Of a stretch of 61,238 nucleotides of DNA, positions 38,280-48,241 are shown piece by piece. Both the position numbers and the translations under genes were made by a program. The number at the start of each line of letters is the position of its first letter. Within the stretch, counting starts at the first letter, position 1. The stretch spans positions 1-61,238 of the forward strand of contig NZ_JAAHBQ010000031.1 in assembly GCF_020144665.1 (NCBI RefSeq), written 5' to 3'. The DNA is from Oscillatoria salina IIICB1. Lineage in GTDB: Bacteria > Cyanobacteriota > Cyanobacteriia > Cyanobacteriales > SIO1D9. The notes beneath the pieces were generated by a model. That model was not told the DNA's origin. It worked only from the letters and a program-made list of their open reading frames with translations, and searched no databases.

Positions 38280-38843
38280 CTAATTTTTATCCTCTCGCCA
38301 TTTAATCGTACAACCGATCGCTTCGGTGATACTGGTAGTAACTTGTTCTGAGGATAGTAAAGCCACAATGTTATCGCGTAAATAGTGGTTCTGTACCGCT
38401 TCTGGATCTTCGGGGCGATCGTCAATTTTGCCTCGATAGCGGACAACTCCTGCATTATCAATCAAAAATACCTCTGGAGTTACCCTCGCATCAAAGCAGT
38501 TAGCGACATCTTGACTTGGGTCCCACAGATAGGGAAAGTTTAGCTTTTTCTCCATCGCAAAACTTTTCATTTTCTCAAAGCTGTCTTCGGGATATTTGTC
38601 TGTATCATTGGCATTAATCCCGATCGCCGTAAAACCTTCGCTCTCAAAGCGATCTTGAATTTCTTTCAGTCGATCTAAGTATAAACGTACGTAAGGACAA
38701 TGATTACAAATAAATATTACTGCTACTACTCGAAACTTTTCTAAGTATCGAGAAAGATGATGTACTTGACCATCAATGCCAGGTAGTTCAAAATCAGGGG
38801 CATATTGTCCTACGGTAGGATCGTTTTTTTGCTCGACAACCAT
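38280..38843 (-). CDS. Thioredoxin-like redoxin (AhpC/TSA type)
   Basis: The 187-residue protein starts YAPDFELPGIDGQVHHLSRY, the N-terminal pattern of redoxins. The active-site-like CNHCPYV has Cys46 and Cys49 separated by Asn-His. The fold then shows GINANDTDKYPEDS, PYLWDPSQDV and the cis-proline segment VTPEVFLI. It probably acts as a thiol oxidoreductase or peroxidase-like protein in the cytoplasm. It is upstream of pyrH on the same strand, 174 bp apart, so a shared operon is doubtful. Confidence 0.82.
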   Translation of the reverse strand: MVVEQKNDPTVGQYAPDFELPGIDGQVHHLSRYLEKFRVVAVIFICNHCPYVRLYLDRLKEIQDRFESEGFTAIGINANDTDKYPEDSFEKMKSFAMEKKLNFPYLWDPSQDVANCFDARVTPEVFLIDNAGVVRYRGKIDDRPEDPEAVQNHYLRDNIVALLSSEQVTTSITEAIGCTIKWREDKN

Positions 38844-38934
38844 TTTGATTTTCCTTAACTTTTCTTAACTATTTCCTTGACAAAAAAAGCGATTGACGCT
38901 CTGGTTGTTCGGTTCTAACCCAATCGCGCCGATC

Positions 38935-39855
38935 TTACCAGCCACACGCCATTGCGTGATACCCAATCAACTTGTAAACAAGTTTGGCAGCAGTAAACTC
39001 AGAGACAACTGAATCGACAACCGGGGCTAATTCCATCACATCGCAGCCAATCACCGGATGAGTAGCAAAAACTCGCCGTAAAAAAGCTGTCAAACCATAC
39101 CAGTTTAATCCTCCTGGATCGGGAGTTCCTACGCCAGGGATTAAACTAGGATCGATTCCATCTAGATCGATAGTAATAAATACTTTTGCTGTTGATATTT
39201 TCGCGATCGCACTTTCAATCCAATCTGTTTTTGTGGCTATATCTCTTGCCCAAATAACCGGAATCTGCTTCTGTTTAATTAATTCAGCTTCTTCGCGACA
39301 AATACTGCGAATACCCACTGGTAAGCTAGGTAAACCCATCTCGAAAATCCGACGCATTACACAAGCGTGGTTATAAATTGAACCTTCATATTCGTAGCGT
39401 AAATCGCCGTGGGCATCAATTTGAATGACAGTAAAAGGTTCTGCTAATGCCTCTCGATAAGCTGCTACTATACCACCAGTTATACTGTGTTCTCCTCCTA
39501 AAGCAATGACAAATTTATCATCGGCAATCAAGCGAGACACTGTTTCACGGGTAACTTTCAGCATCTCCTCTGGTAAAACTAGCTGATTATTGCGTGTATC
39601 GGCGATGGTAGTATGAGTATAAGTGCCTACCTGCCAGCAAATTTCTCGTTCTAATTCTTCGTCATAATATTCTAGTTGGTCAGATGCTGCCAAGAGAGCC
39701 GCAGGTCCATTTTTACAGCCCTGACGATAGGTGGTTGTCCTTTCGTAAGGAATTGGTAAGATTACCACTTGGGCTGTCTCGTAAGGCTGTTCTACTTCCG
39801 AACCAATGAAAGGATCTACTCCTAACTCAAATTGTTTCAGCATCTTGGTAGGCAC
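38935..39855 (-). CDS. speB: Agmatinase (ureohydrolase)
   Basis: The 306-residue enzyme hydrolyses agmatine to putrescine and urea, or is a related ureohydrolase. Manganese-binding motifs of the arginase family are present: GGEHSITGG, DAHGDLRYEYEG and ITIDLDGIDPSLIPG, with the closing GCDVMELAP. Length suits agmatinase. With AgrE in the same window, the organism has two routes for using arginine-derived nitrogen. It sits 91 bp upstream of the redoxin gene on the same strand. Confidence 0.88.
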   Translation of the reverse strand: MPTKMLKQFELGVDPFIGSEVEQPYETAQVVILPIPYERTTTYRQGCKNGPAALLAASDQLEYYDEELEREICWQVGTYTHTTIADTRNNQLVLPEEMLKVTRETVSRLIADDKFVIALGGEHSITGGIVAAYREALAEPFTVIQIDAHGDLRYEYEGSIYNHACVMRRIFEMGLPSLPVGIRSICREEAELIKQKQIPVIWARDIATKTDWIESAIAKISTAKVFITIDLDGIDPSLIPGVGTPDPGGLNWYGLTAFLRRVFATHPVIGCDVMELAPVVDSVVSEFTAAKLVYKLIGYHAMACGW

Positions 39856-40027
39856 TCCTGGTAACTAAATTCATCTTAAGATAATTTCCCAGTCAATAAC
39901 TAATTTGCTAACTTTTTGTTTGTCTTGCTTCATTTTTGCCTAATTTACACCTCCAACTTGCTCAAATTTACTTCCCAGAAGTTACTGAAAAACTAATTCA
40001 ATTAATATTCTTTTAGAAAAAAATATT

Positions 40028-40445
40028 ATGCCTACTTACGCATATTTGCTGACTGAGAAAATAAAGTTATCAAAAAAATGGGTTTTAAACCCCATCATTT
40101 GGGAAGAATTGAATGTATCGGGTCTAGTTAAAAATCGCAACCTTGCTAGAGCAATCAGCCTGCAAGGCTGGAGAGAATTTAGAAGTTTAATTGACTCTAA
40201 GTCCGAAAAGTTTGGTCGAGATTTTCGAGTAATTAGTAGATGGGAACCTACAAGCCAGAAATGTTCTGAGTGCGGGTTCAAGTGGGGCAAAATCGATCTA
40301 TCTGTTCGTTCAATTCTCTGTTTAGGCTGTGGTATTGAACACAATAGAGATGATAGAAATGGTCGGCATGGGGCATCGGAACGACCTAAAATGTACGTCG
40401 AGGGACGGTAAGACTACGACCGTAGCGCGACCCAATAAAGCGTAA
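40028..40445 (+). pseudogene. Decayed TnpB (IS200/IS605 family), C-terminal remnant
   Basis: Codons for the RuvC-II region (WEELNVSGLVKNRNLARAIS), then GWREFRSLIDSKSEKFG, SRWEPTSQKCSECGFKWGK and CLGCG, are typical of a TnpB C-terminal half with its four-Cys zinc site. The following DRD region is disrupted: HNRDDRNGRHG replaces the usual DRDxNAA. A frame change near 40340-40365 then restores VGMGHRNDLKCTSRDGKTT to a stop at 40443-40445. The N-terminal half is missing. It is non-functional as a nuclease. Intact TnpB uses an omega RNA from its 3' end to guide DNA cutting. Confidence 0.8.
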
Positions 40446-40446
40446 A

Positions 40447-40481
40447 GAATCTCCGCCCTTCAAGGGTGGAGAGTATGTCAA
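40447..40481 (+). mobile_element. IS200/IS605 right end / omega-RNA 3' hairpin
   Basis: GAATC is followed by CTCCGCCCTT and AAGGGTGGAG (pairing with one G-U), then AGTATGTCAA. In intact elements this marks the right end and the 3' part of the omega RNA. It lies directly after the TnpB remnant and 16 bp before the hydrolase start. The same plan recurs as solo ends at 10259-10292 and 27482-27524. Confidence 0.7.
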
Positions 40482-40496
40482 TTTCCCAGTAAAATT

Positions 40497-41402
40497 ATGT
40501 CATTTGCCTCAACCGAACCCAAATCTTCAAACCAAGCCAAAACCTGGACTTGGAAAGGATTCCCCATTAGCTATCAAACTCAAGGTAAAACAGGACCAGC
40601 AGTAGTTTTAGTACATGGCTTTGGTGCTTCTTGGGGACATTGGCGGAAAAATATCCCTATCTTAGGGGAAACTTGTCGCTGTTACGCGATCGACCTAATC
40701 GGCTTTGGGGCTTCAGCCAAACCGACTCCGGGTGTAGAAATCGAGTATACCTTTGAAACTTGGGGACAGCAAGTAGCTGACTTTTGTCGCGAAGTAGTGG
40801 GTACTCCTGCGTTTTTAGTTGGTAACTCGATTGGTTGTCTTGTCACGATGCAAGCCGCCGTAGATAACCCAGAGATTGCTTTAGGAGTCGCCTCAATCAA
40901 CTTTTCACTCAGATTACTACACGATCGCAAACTTGCCCAACTTCCTTGGTATCGACGTTGGGGTGCGCCAATGATGCAAAGAATTTTAGCGAACAAACTA
41001 ATTGGTAATTTATTCTTTCAGCAATTAGCTAAACCAAAAGTCGTCCGCAAAATCTTACTTCAAGCTTATCGCCGTCCCGAAGCAGTAACCGACGAACTAA
41101 TCGAAATTATTATGAAACCCGCATTTGATGTCGGTGCAGCAGAGATATTTCTAGCGTTCACTCGCTATTCTTCTGGACCCTTACCCGAAGATTTACTACC
41201 AAAACTTGCTTGTCCGGCAATTATTCTTTGGGGAACAGAAGACCCTTGGGAACCATTCACCTTAGCCCAAGAATTTGCGAAAATTCCCACAGTAGAAAAG
41301 TTTATCCCTCTCGAAGGTTTAGGTCACTGTCCCCAAGACGAAGCGCCAGAAATCGTCAATCCAATTTTACAAGTGTGGATTTGGCAACATACCTCTGGCT
41401 AG
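40497..41402 (+). CDS. Alpha/beta-fold hydrolase
   Basis: The 301-residue protein shows the hydrolase pattern VVLVHGFGASWGHWR, the nucleophile elbow GNSIG with Ser111, an acid in GTEDPWEP and the catalytic His in GLGHCPQDEAP. It is a cytoplasmic enzyme of the kind often annotated as haloalkane dehalogenase- or epoxide hydrolase-like; substrate is unknown. The leader contains the decayed transposon end. It meets the LCP gene convergently with a single base between stops. Confidence 0.88.
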   Translation: MSFASTEPKSSNQAKTWTWKGFPISYQTQGKTGPAVVLVHGFGASWGHWRKNIPILGETCRCYAIDLIGFGASAKPTPGVEIEYTFETWGQQVADFCREVVGTPAFLVGNSIGCLVTMQAAVDNPEIALGVASINFSLRLLHDRKLAQLPWYRRWGAPMMQRILANKLIGNLFFQQLAKPKVVRKILLQAYRRPEAVTDELIEIIMKPAFDVGAAEIFLAFTRYSSGPLPEDLLPKLACPAIILWGTEDPWEPFTLAQEFAKIPTVEKFIPLEGLGHCPQDEAPEIVNPILQVWIWQHTSG

Positions 41403-41403
41403 C

Positions 41404-42777
41404 CTAATAACTATTGAACCGCTCGTATCGAGTTTGTCTGTTGAGCCAATCTCTACCAAGTTGAATAGTGACATCAGAAGCCAAAGATCCGGTACTTTCC
41501 ACCCGTACTTCCCCAAAACCAAGATCCGCACGAATAGCCGAGGCACCACTTTCATCTCCTCCTTGAGCGATAATACGGGTAACGCTCAAAGGTTCTTCCC
41601 AGGTGTCATCAACTACATACACATTGCGGTAGCCTGCGGCTTCCAAGTAATTTCTCATGGCAGCGATCGCTTCTGGAGATCCAGTGCTATCTTGAATGGC
41701 AACACTTAAATAAGCAGGATCGGTAGTTTCGACGGTACTATAACCCTGGTCAAAATGTTTCGCCATCATCTCACGAATCGGACGGCGATAGGGTATCCAG
41801 TAACTTTCCTCATTTTTGCCATCGCCATTAAAATTACCAGGAACCATGAGCATTTGCACTTTTGAGCGATCGGTTTGGGTGGCAAATCCGGCGAGGGCGA
41901 CAATTTCTTCGATACTTAAATTAGTGTCGATGTGGTCTTGAATAACTTTAATGATTTTTGGGATTCGCGCTACGGTTGAGGGATTGAGAGTTTGTTCGAC
42001 TAGCGATCGCATCAACATTTGCTGACGCTGTACTCGTCCGATGTCTCCTAATCTGTCATAGCGAAAGCGCAAAAATTGCATTGCTTTCTCACCGTCAAGA
42101 TGTTGTTCGCCTTGTTTGAGATTGATATAAAGGTGTTGGCTATCGTCTTGATACTTCATATCATGGGGAACATACACCGTTACCCCACCAAGAGCATCAA
42201 TTAATTTTTCTACACCTTGAACGTTTACTCGAATATAGCGATCGATGGCAACATCTTCGAGCAGGTTACTAATCGATTTCGCGGCTAAGGCTGGTCCGCC
42301 ATAATAGTTAGCCGCGTTAATTTTGGTTATGCCATGTCCTTCAATCAAAGCGCGGGTATCGCGAGGAATCGAAAGTAAGGTTAGTTTTTCGTCTTCGGGA
42401 TCGAACCGCAGCAAGAGCATGGTATCAGAAAGACCCTCAAAAGAGTTGACTAAGGCATGGTAGCCCACATCTTCTGAAGATTCATCTAAATCAGAGGTGA
42501 GAACCTTGGTTCCCAAAATTAAAATGTTGACTGGTCTAGTTAGTTCTGGTAAGCGAAAACTTTGACGAGAAATTGCTTCACTACCAAAAAATGCTTCTTC
42601 TTCTGGAGAAAGTTCTGCTTGTAACAACGGTGTCGAGTTGAGCGATACCGCTAAAATCGCACCTGCTGTTGCCGAAAGCATGGCTACTCCAGTCAATCCT
42701 AGCCAAATCCCCAGCCAGCGTCCCTTATTTGCCTTCTTTTGCGTTTTTTTCTGAGCAGGATGAGTTTTTTTGGTCAT
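41404..42777 (-). CDS. LCP family (LytR-CpsA-Psr) cell-wall glycopolymer transferase
   Basis: The protein has a basic N-terminus, one membrane segment (WLGIWLGLTGVAMLSATAG), and an external LCP domain with ILGTK, LLSIPRDTRA, KINAANYYGGP and LRFRYDRLGDIGRVQRQQ, the polyprenyl-phosphate-binding and catalytic Arg segments. The C-terminal LytR_C-like part is present. LCP proteins link glycopolymers to peptidoglycan. I prefer the ATG at 42777 (457 residues); an upstream GTG (42846) and TTG (42852) would lengthen it, and no strong Shine-Dalgarno decides. A role for an envelope polysaccharide is plausible but unlinked to the cluster 25 kb away. Confidence 0.88.
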   Translation of the reverse strand: MTKKTHPAQKKTQKKANKGRWLGIWLGLTGVAMLSATAGAILAVSLNSTPLLQAELSPEEEAFFGSEAISRQSFRLPELTRPVNILILGTKVLTSDLDESSEDVGYHALVNSFEGLSDTMLLLRFDPEDEKLTLLSIPRDTRALIEGHGITKINAANYYGGPALAAKSISNLLEDVAIDRYIRVNVQGVEKLIDALGGVTVYVPHDMKYQDDSQHLYINLKQGEQHLDGEKAMQFLRFRYDRLGDIGRVQRQQMLMRSLVEQTLNPSTVARIPKIIKVIQDHIDTNLSIEEIVALAGFATQTDRSKVQMLMVPGNFNGDGKNEESYWIPYRRPIREMMAKHFDQGYSTVETTDPAYLSVAIQDSTGSPEAIAAMRNYLEAAGYRNVYVVDDTWEEPLSVTRIIAQGGDESGASAIRADLGFGEVRVESTGSLASDVTIQLGRDWLNRQTRYERFNSY

Positions 42778-43128
42778 ACGGGGACGTTTTCCCTGGGCTT
42801 GAGGGTGTTTTTCACGAGTTTTTCGAGCTGGCACTGGCTTCCTCACACACAAAAAAAATCAGTGGTTTAATAGTTTTGGCAATTAGAATTTGGCTAATTG
42901 CTCGAGAACACTCATACCAATTTTCTGCCGATCTCGCACAAAATCCGGCAAATGGTTCTCTAAAAATAGAATCGGGAATTCGTAGTCGAGCGTTTGTTTG
43001 CAGTTAGCTTCCCAATTTGAGAAGATATCACGATTAAAGAGAATTTTATCGTCGATTAATTAACTCTCCTGTTTTTTCTTGCTTTTTTGGCAAGTGAGAG
43101 TCTCTTTAAAAGCTTCCTGGCTAAAAGT
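42778..43128. other. Intergenic region, no supported gene
   Basis: This 351-bp stretch lies between the LCP start and the stop of the 126-residue membrane protein, both on the minus strand. It should include the LCP promoter. I see AT-rich sequence with an ATTAATTAACTC element near 43055 but no clear -35/-10 pair, hairpin or RNA. Confidence 0.4.
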
Positions 43129-43509
43129 TTAAGACGAGATATCTTTGCTGAAGGTTGCTTCTGCTACCTGACTAAATCCAGGTAAGCGCAATGATTTTCT
43201 CTGCCATAAACGTACCATCAGGAAGAGACACCCTAGGAAATAACCTGAAGTTAGGAGACTATTGAGAAATAGCAGGCGAAAGGCGAACACTTCTGAGGTT
43301 TGTTCTGCCCCAATTAACAATAAAGTGTATCCTAACAGCCAACCTAGTGCTAATGTAACTGATAAGCGACTTACGGTTTGTTGCTGACGGCTACCTTGAC
43401 GTTTGTACAGCGTCCAGAGCGCCGGGAAAAATCCTAACACTGGCACTAGGTAAAAATATAATTGCAAGTGTTTGAGGTTTTTTTCTTGAAAACGGTCAAG
43501 GTTTTCCAT
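43129..43509 (-). CDS. Small conserved-type membrane protein
   Basis: The 126-residue protein has three hydrophobic segments: FYLVPVLGFFPALWTLY (about 18-34), LALGWLLGYTLLLIGA (about 53-68) and LLTSGYFLGCLFLMVRLW (about 84-102). A basic patch KRQGSRQQQT follows the first segment, so that loop is cytoplasmic. I do not recognise the family. It diverges from mobA with 135 bp between. Confidence 0.65.
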   Translation of the reverse strand: MENLDRFQEKNLKHLQLYFYLVPVLGFFPALWTLYKRQGSRQQQTVSRLSVTLALGWLLGYTLLLIGAEQTSEVFAFRLLFLNSLLTSGYFLGCLFLMVRLWQRKSLRLPGFSQVAEATFSKDISS

Positions 43510-43644
43510 TGTTTTTGTCGCCTATTGTTTACAATCAGTTTAACAATTTTGAGCTACTAAGGTGATTGGTCGCGATCGCTGCTTCGAGCGCTAGTTTTGC
43601 TGTAGTTTACCAAGATTTCTGCTGATTTAGCTAAAAATTTGCCG

Positions 43645-44256
43645 ATGGAACCGTCTCCAATATCTCTTACGGCTATTGTTCTCGCTGGTGGACAAAGTTC
43701 TCGCATGGGTACTGATAAAGCTTTGCTGAGTATTGATAATCAACCTCTGCTGTATCGAGTTTGTCAGCTTGCTCAAGTTTGTGCTACTCAAGTCTTGGTG
43801 GTTACGCCTTGGCTGGAAAAATATCAGGAAGTTGTTCCTCCTGGTTGTAGGTTGGTTCGAGAAACTCGATCTCATGGACCTCTGGTTGGTTTTGCTCGAG
43901 GTTTAGCCTTTGTTGATACTGAGTGGGTGCTTTTGCTGGCTTGCGATTTGCCTTGTTTACCTGAGTCGGAATTGCTCAAATGGCTTGATTATTTGGATTC
44001 GGTGTCTGCTGAGGCTGTTGCTCTCTTACCTCGACATCCCCAAGGTTGGGAACCTTTGGCGGGTTTTTATCGTCGCTCTTGTTTACCACAAATAAATGAT
44101 TTTGTCAACCAAGGAGGTAAGTCGTTTCAGAAGTGGTTAAAAGCAAATTATGTGCAAGAATTACCTGTGACAGACCCAAAAATGTTATTTAATTGCAATA
44201 CACCAGCCGATTTCCAAGTGGCGCAGCGCCTGGTTCGGCCATCGCTGATTAACTAA
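43645..44256 (+). CDS. mobA: Molybdenum cofactor guanylyltransferase
   Basis: The 203-residue enzyme adds GMP to molybdopterin. The nucleotide-binding LAGGQSSRMGTDKALL lies near the N-terminus, followed by DLPCLPES and WEPLAGFYRRSCL. I use the ATG at 43645 rather than the TTG two codons earlier. The next gene starts 12 bp after the stop, so the two form an operon. Cyanobacterial nitrate reductase requires a Mo cofactor, which gives it a purpose. Confidence 0.85.
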   Translation: MEPSPISLTAIVLAGGQSSRMGTDKALLSIDNQPLLYRVCQLAQVCATQVLVVTPWLEKYQEVVPPGCRLVRETRSHGPLVGFARGLAFVDTEWVLLLACDLPCLPESELLKWLDYLDSVSAEAVALLPRHPQGWEPLAGFYRRSCLPQINDFVNQGGKSFQKWLKANYVQELPVTDPKMLFNCNTPADFQVAQRLVRPSLIN

Positions 44257-44268
44257 CTATAGCCCAAA

Positions 44269-45144
44269 ATGTCCGATCCCCAAGCTTTCCCAGCCCAAAT
44301 TACTGCTGATGGTTCTTTTACTTTCTTTTCCCCTGAGTTTCAGGAATCTTTTCACTCTCGCTCTGGTGCGAGATGGGAAGCGGAAAGCAAATTTGTCGAG
44401 CCTTGTCAACTCAGGGAAAAAGCTAAAAATAAAGAAGTATTGCAAGTTTTAGATATCTGCTATGGTTTAGGGTATAATTCAGCATCAGCTTTAGCAACAA
44501 TTTGGGAAGTGAATCCGAAGTGTAAAGTGGAATTAATCGGTTTAGAACGAGATCCCCAAGTTCCCCAAGCCGCGATCGCGCAACAACTACTTAACCAATG
44601 GGATTCGCCCATTTCTCAATTATTAAGTGAATTAGCAAGAAAGTATCAGTTAGAAACCTCATTATTAGAAGCCAAACTACTAATTGGTGATGCTAGGTTA
44701 ACCATTCAATCTTTAATTAATTTAGGTTTTCAAGCAGAGGCAATTTTTCTCGATCCCTTTTCACCACCCAAGTGTCCCCAACTCTGGACAGGAGACTTTC
44801 TAAAATTAGTTAGCAAATGCTTAAAACCTACAGGAATACTTGCGACTTATTCTTGTGCGGCATCGGTGAGAACCGCTTTACTTTTAGCAGGGTTAGAAAT
44901 TGCTCCGACAGTAGCGGTAGGAAGAAATTCGCCAGGAACAGTTGCCAGTTTTAAGTTAGAAAATGCACCTTCGTTGTCTGAGCAAGAGCAGGAACATCTG
45001 CAAACTCGTGCCTCAATTCCCTATCGCGATCCAAGTTTAACAGATTCGGCAACAGTTATCGAACAGCGCCGTCAGCAAGAACAAGCAGCATCGAACAAAG
45101 AACCCACCTCTCACTGGAAAAAACGTTGGTTCAACCGTAGTTAA
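44269..45144 (+). CDS. MnmC-like tRNA-modifying methyltransferase (DUF752)
   Basis: The 291-residue protein contains SAM motif VLDICYGLGYNSASAL (about 61-76), the ITADGSFTFFSPEF start and the catalytic-type FLDPFSPPKCPQLW. These correspond to the methyltransferase domain of MnmC, which finishes 5-methylaminomethyl-2-thiouridine in tRNA. Only this domain is present; the FAD domain of enterobacterial MnmC is absent. Many cyanobacteria have this stand-alone form. It follows mobA by 12 bp. Confidence 0.82.
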   Translation: MSDPQAFPAQITADGSFTFFSPEFQESFHSRSGARWEAESKFVEPCQLREKAKNKEVLQVLDICYGLGYNSASALATIWEVNPKCKVELIGLERDPQVPQAAIAQQLLNQWDSPISQLLSELARKYQLETSLLEAKLLIGDARLTIQSLINLGFQAEAIFLDPFSPPKCPQLWTGDFLKLVSKCLKPTGILATYSCAASVRTALLLAGLEIAPTVAVGRNSPGTVASFKLENAPSLSEQEQEHLQTRASIPYRDPSLTDSATVIEQRRQQEQAASNKEPTSHWKKRWFNRS

Positions 45145-45407
45145 CTCGACGCTTCAAAATCAAATAAGTATTATTCCTTATACATTTAGATAGATGAGCA
45201 AAAAAAAATTTAAGTTATTCTTAGCTACTAATAGGGAAAGTCGAGAGTTTCTGCCCCTAAGCAGAATTTAGATTTGCTACTTATTGGGGACAATCCAGAA
45301 AAAATTAAGATTTTTAACCGCGAACAACAAAAGTTCCGTAAAAAGCCCGATTACAAACTGAGGTACTTTTGTAGATACTTAAAAACAGATTTGAAAATTT
45401 TTTTATT

Positions 45408-46544
45408 ATGAGTAACTTATCAGTAGTTTCCCTATTTAGCCCCCTATTGAAGGGTAACAAAGCTAGTATTAGCAAAGCTGAATCAGCCAAGGTATTGATT
45501 GTAGACGATCGCCCCTACAGCCGGATGACTGTAGTAGCAATGCTCTCAGCAGAAGATTACGAAATAATCGAAGCAGAAAGCGGTACGGTGGCGCTCGAAG
45601 CAGCAATTAATTCAAATCCAGATTTGATTTTGCTGGATTTAATGATGCCGCAGATGGATGGAATTGAAGTTTGTCGCGAATTAAAGCAAAATCAGCAAAC
45701 ACAGGCGATTCCAGTGATTTTCGCCACAGTGAGTCAAGAGCGACGCGATCGCCAAATTGCCTTAGATGCAGGAGCAGATGACGTTCTCACTAAACCGCTC
45801 GATCGCTTGCAACTTTTGGCGCGAATGAAAACTCTGATCGAGCAGAAACGCCTGAAAGAAGATTTAAGCGAAACCGAACGAGTGTTATTCTCGATCGCTA
45901 GAGCGATCGAAAGTCGCGACTCGGAAACCCCTTCTCGAGAAGATCCCTGTGCGAAACTAATCGCGATCGCTCAAGGCTTTGGTGAATTTTTGCACTTAAG
46001 TCCGGCAGAAATTCAGGATTTAATGTCAGCCGCTCACCTTCACGATATCGGCAAAGTGGGCATTCCTGACTCGATCCTACTCAAAAAAGGCGAATTAACT
46101 GCTGAAGAACGTGAACTCGTTAAACAGCACGTTTTAATTGGCGAACAAATTTGTCAACCTTTACGCAAATTGCGGGGAGTACTACCAATTATTCGGCATC
46201 ACCACGAACGTTGGGACGGTAGCGGTTATCCTGATAATTTGGCAGGAAATGATATTCCTTGGTTAGCCCAAGTGTTTCAGATGGTCGATATCTATGATGC
46301 TTTAACCCGCAAACGCCCTTACAAAAAGGCTTATACTTCCGCACAAGCTTTAGAAATTATCACTGAAGAAACAAGCAACGGCTGGCGCAATCCTGTACTA
46401 GCAGACAAGTTTAAATTATTTGTGCAAACTAGGGAGCAAGAAGAAAATTCTGTTACTCGTCCAAGCGATCTTAGTGTCGTTCCTCAGTTCCAGCAAAGTT
46501 TTACAACTTCGAGAACGAACAATTTACGCGTTGCTTTTAGTTAA
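45408..46544 (+). CDS. Response regulator with HD-GYP domain
   Basis: The 378-residue protein has an N-terminal receiver (DDRPYSR, phospho-Asp in LLDLMMPQMDG, TKP) and an HD-GYP output domain with HLHDIGK, HHERWDGSGYP and DIYDALTRKRPYK. Such proteins hydrolyse c-di-GMP, and the full set of HD and GYP residues suggests activity. Its cognate kinase is not adjacent. The 263 bp between this gene and the methyltransferase gene contain no gene or hairpin I can support. Confidence 0.9.
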   Translation: MSNLSVVSLFSPLLKGNKASISKAESAKVLIVDDRPYSRMTVVAMLSAEDYEIIEAESGTVALEAAINSNPDLILLDLMMPQMDGIEVCRELKQNQQTQAIPVIFATVSQERRDRQIALDAGADDVLTKPLDRLQLLARMKTLIEQKRLKEDLSETERVLFSIARAIESRDSETPSREDPCAKLIAIAQGFGEFLHLSPAEIQDLMSAAHLHDIGKVGIPDSILLKKGELTAEERELVKQHVLIGEQICQPLRKLRGVLPIIRHHHERWDGSGYPDNLAGNDIPWLAQVFQMVDIYDALTRKRPYKKAYTSAQALEIITEETSNGWRNPVLADKFKLFVQTREQEENSVTRPSDLSVVPQFQQSFTTSRTNNLRVAFS

Positions 46545-46747
46545 ACATTTACAGCGCGAGATTCTCAACTTAGCGTTTCGCGAAGACATCCGATTAGGTT
46601 ATATTAATTCTAGAGATTCAGACTGGACATGAATGTGTAAGACCAAAGTTGGCTTGCTAATTGAGGCAGTATTCAGCCCCTAAATCCTCGTGCATTTATG
46701 CCGAGTACTTATAAAACTCCAGTTGAAGAAAGTGACATAACAAGGTA

Positions 46748-48100
46748 ATGGTAGCGGTAGCAATTTTGGCAGCAGGACGCGGGACAAGAATGAAATCTGA
46801 CTTGCCCAAGGTCTTACATTCTTTAGGCGGGCGATCGCTGGTCGAATGCGCCCTAAACAGTTGTTTACTAGTAAATCCGAAAAAACGTTTGGTTATCGTT
46901 GGCTATCAAGCAGAACGAGTCAAACAGGCACTTACTCATTTTGACAAAATTGAATTTGTTGAACAAACTGAGCAATTAGGTACGGGTCATGCTATTCAAC
47001 AGCTTCTACCTCATTTAGAGGGCTATACAGGCGATCTTTTGGTTCTCAATGGGGATGTGCCTCTGTTACGCCCAGAAACCCTGGAAAAACTGATCGCTAC
47101 CCATAAAGAGCATCAAAATGCCGCAACTCTCCTTACGGCTCAATTACCGAACCCTCAAGGCTACGGACGAGTTTTTTGTGATGGCAAAAATCGAGTTAAA
47201 CAAATTGTCGAACATCGAGACTGTACTGATGCTCAAAAGCAAAATCGTCGCGTTAATGCTGGGGTTTACTGCTTTAATTGGGAAAAGTTAGCAACAGTGC
47301 TGCCGAAATTGGAGGCAGAAAATGACCAGCAGGAATATTATTTGACTGATGTGGTGAAATATCTTAAGCCTGTGATGGCGGTTGATGTGGAAGATTATCG
47401 GGAAATTACTGGGATTAACGATCGCAAACAGTTGGCGGCTGCTCATGATATTTTGCAGATGCGGGTTAAGGATGCTTGGATGGCAGCCGGGGTGACGATG
47501 ATCGATCCTGATAGCATTACGATTGATGATACTGTTCAGCTTGAAGCTGATGTAATTCTTGAACCGCAAACTCACTTACGTGGAAATACGGTTATTGCTT
47601 CTGGGAGTCGCATCGGTCCGGGTAGCTTGATCGAAAATAGTCGGATTGCGGAAAATGTGACGGTACTTTATTCGGTAGTTACCGACAGTGAAGTGGAAGC
47701 TGGTACGCGCATTGGTCCCTATGCACATTTGCGCGGTCATGTCAAGGTGGGAGAAGCTTGTCGCATTGGCAATTTTGTCGAATTGAAAAAGACAACTCTC
47801 GGACAAAAGACGAATGTTGCTCATTTATCCTATTTGGGAGATGCTACGCTGGGATCGGGTGTGAATATCGGTGCGGGAACGATAACTGCTAACTACGATG
47901 GTGTCAATAAGCATCCCACTCATATCGGTAATAATAGCAAAACAGGCTCGAATAGCGTTTTGGTTGCTCCTGTTAGTTTGGGAGAAAGCGTTACCATCGC
48001 CGCAGGTTCGATTATAACTGAAGATGTCCCCGATCGTGCTTTGGCGATCGCGCGATCGCGTCAATCGATCAAAAAAGGTTGGCGGTTAAAGAATAAGTAA
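46748..48100 (+). CDS. glmU: Bifunctional GlmU: UDP-GlcNAc pyrophosphorylase and GlcN-1-P acetyltransferase
   Basis: The 450-residue enzyme makes UDP-GlcNAc, the precursor of peptidoglycan and many glycans. The N-terminal uridylyltransferase has [18 protein letters not shown] (about 7-24) and VLNGDVPLL. The C-terminal left-handed beta-helix (about 250-450) has hexapeptide repeats and the acetyltransferase segment [10 protein letters not shown] with [13 protein letters not shown]. Length is typical. The hairpin at 48107-48141 follows its stop. Confidence 0.96.
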   Translation: MVAVAILAAGRGTRMKSDLPKVLHSLGGRSLVECALNSCLLVNPKKRLVIVGYQAERVKQALTHFDKIEFVEQTEQLGTGHAIQQLLPHLEGYTGDLLVLNGDVPLLRPETLEKLIATHKEHQNAATLLTAQLPNPQGYGRVFCDGKNRVKQIVEHRDCTDAQKQNRRVNAGVYCFNWEKLATVLPKLEAENDQQEYYLTDVVKYLKPVMAVDVEDYREITGINDRKQLAAAHDILQMRVKDAWMAAGVTMIDPDSITIDDTVQLEADVILEPQTHLRGNTVIASGSRIGPGSLIENSRIAENVTVLYSVVTDSEVEAGTRIGPYAHLRGHVKVGEACRIGNFVELKKTTLGQKTNVAHLSYLGDATLGSGVNIGAGTITANYDGVNKHPTHIGNNSKTGSNSVLVAPVSLGESVTIAAGSIITEDVPDRALAIARSRQSIKKGWRLKNK

Positions 48101-48106
48101 CTCATT

Positions 48107-48141
48107 AAGGCTACAAAAGTCAAGCAAACTTTTGTAGTCTT
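48107..48141 (+). terminator. Hairpin after glmU
   Basis: AAGGCTACAAAAG at 48107-48119 pairs with CTTTTGTAGTCTT at 48129-48141, 13 bp with one G-U pair and a 9-base loop. The run after it is TAAAATG without a T-tract, so a non-canonical terminator or mRNA 3'-stabilising hairpin is the best reading. Confidence 0.5.
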
Positions 48142-48241
48142 AAAATGAAGCAGAAACCACTTCAGCTAATTTTTCTTCCTGTGAATCGTATTTTACGCAA
48201 TTAGCTATCAATCTCACTTTTTCAGTCCCACAAAGATAAAT

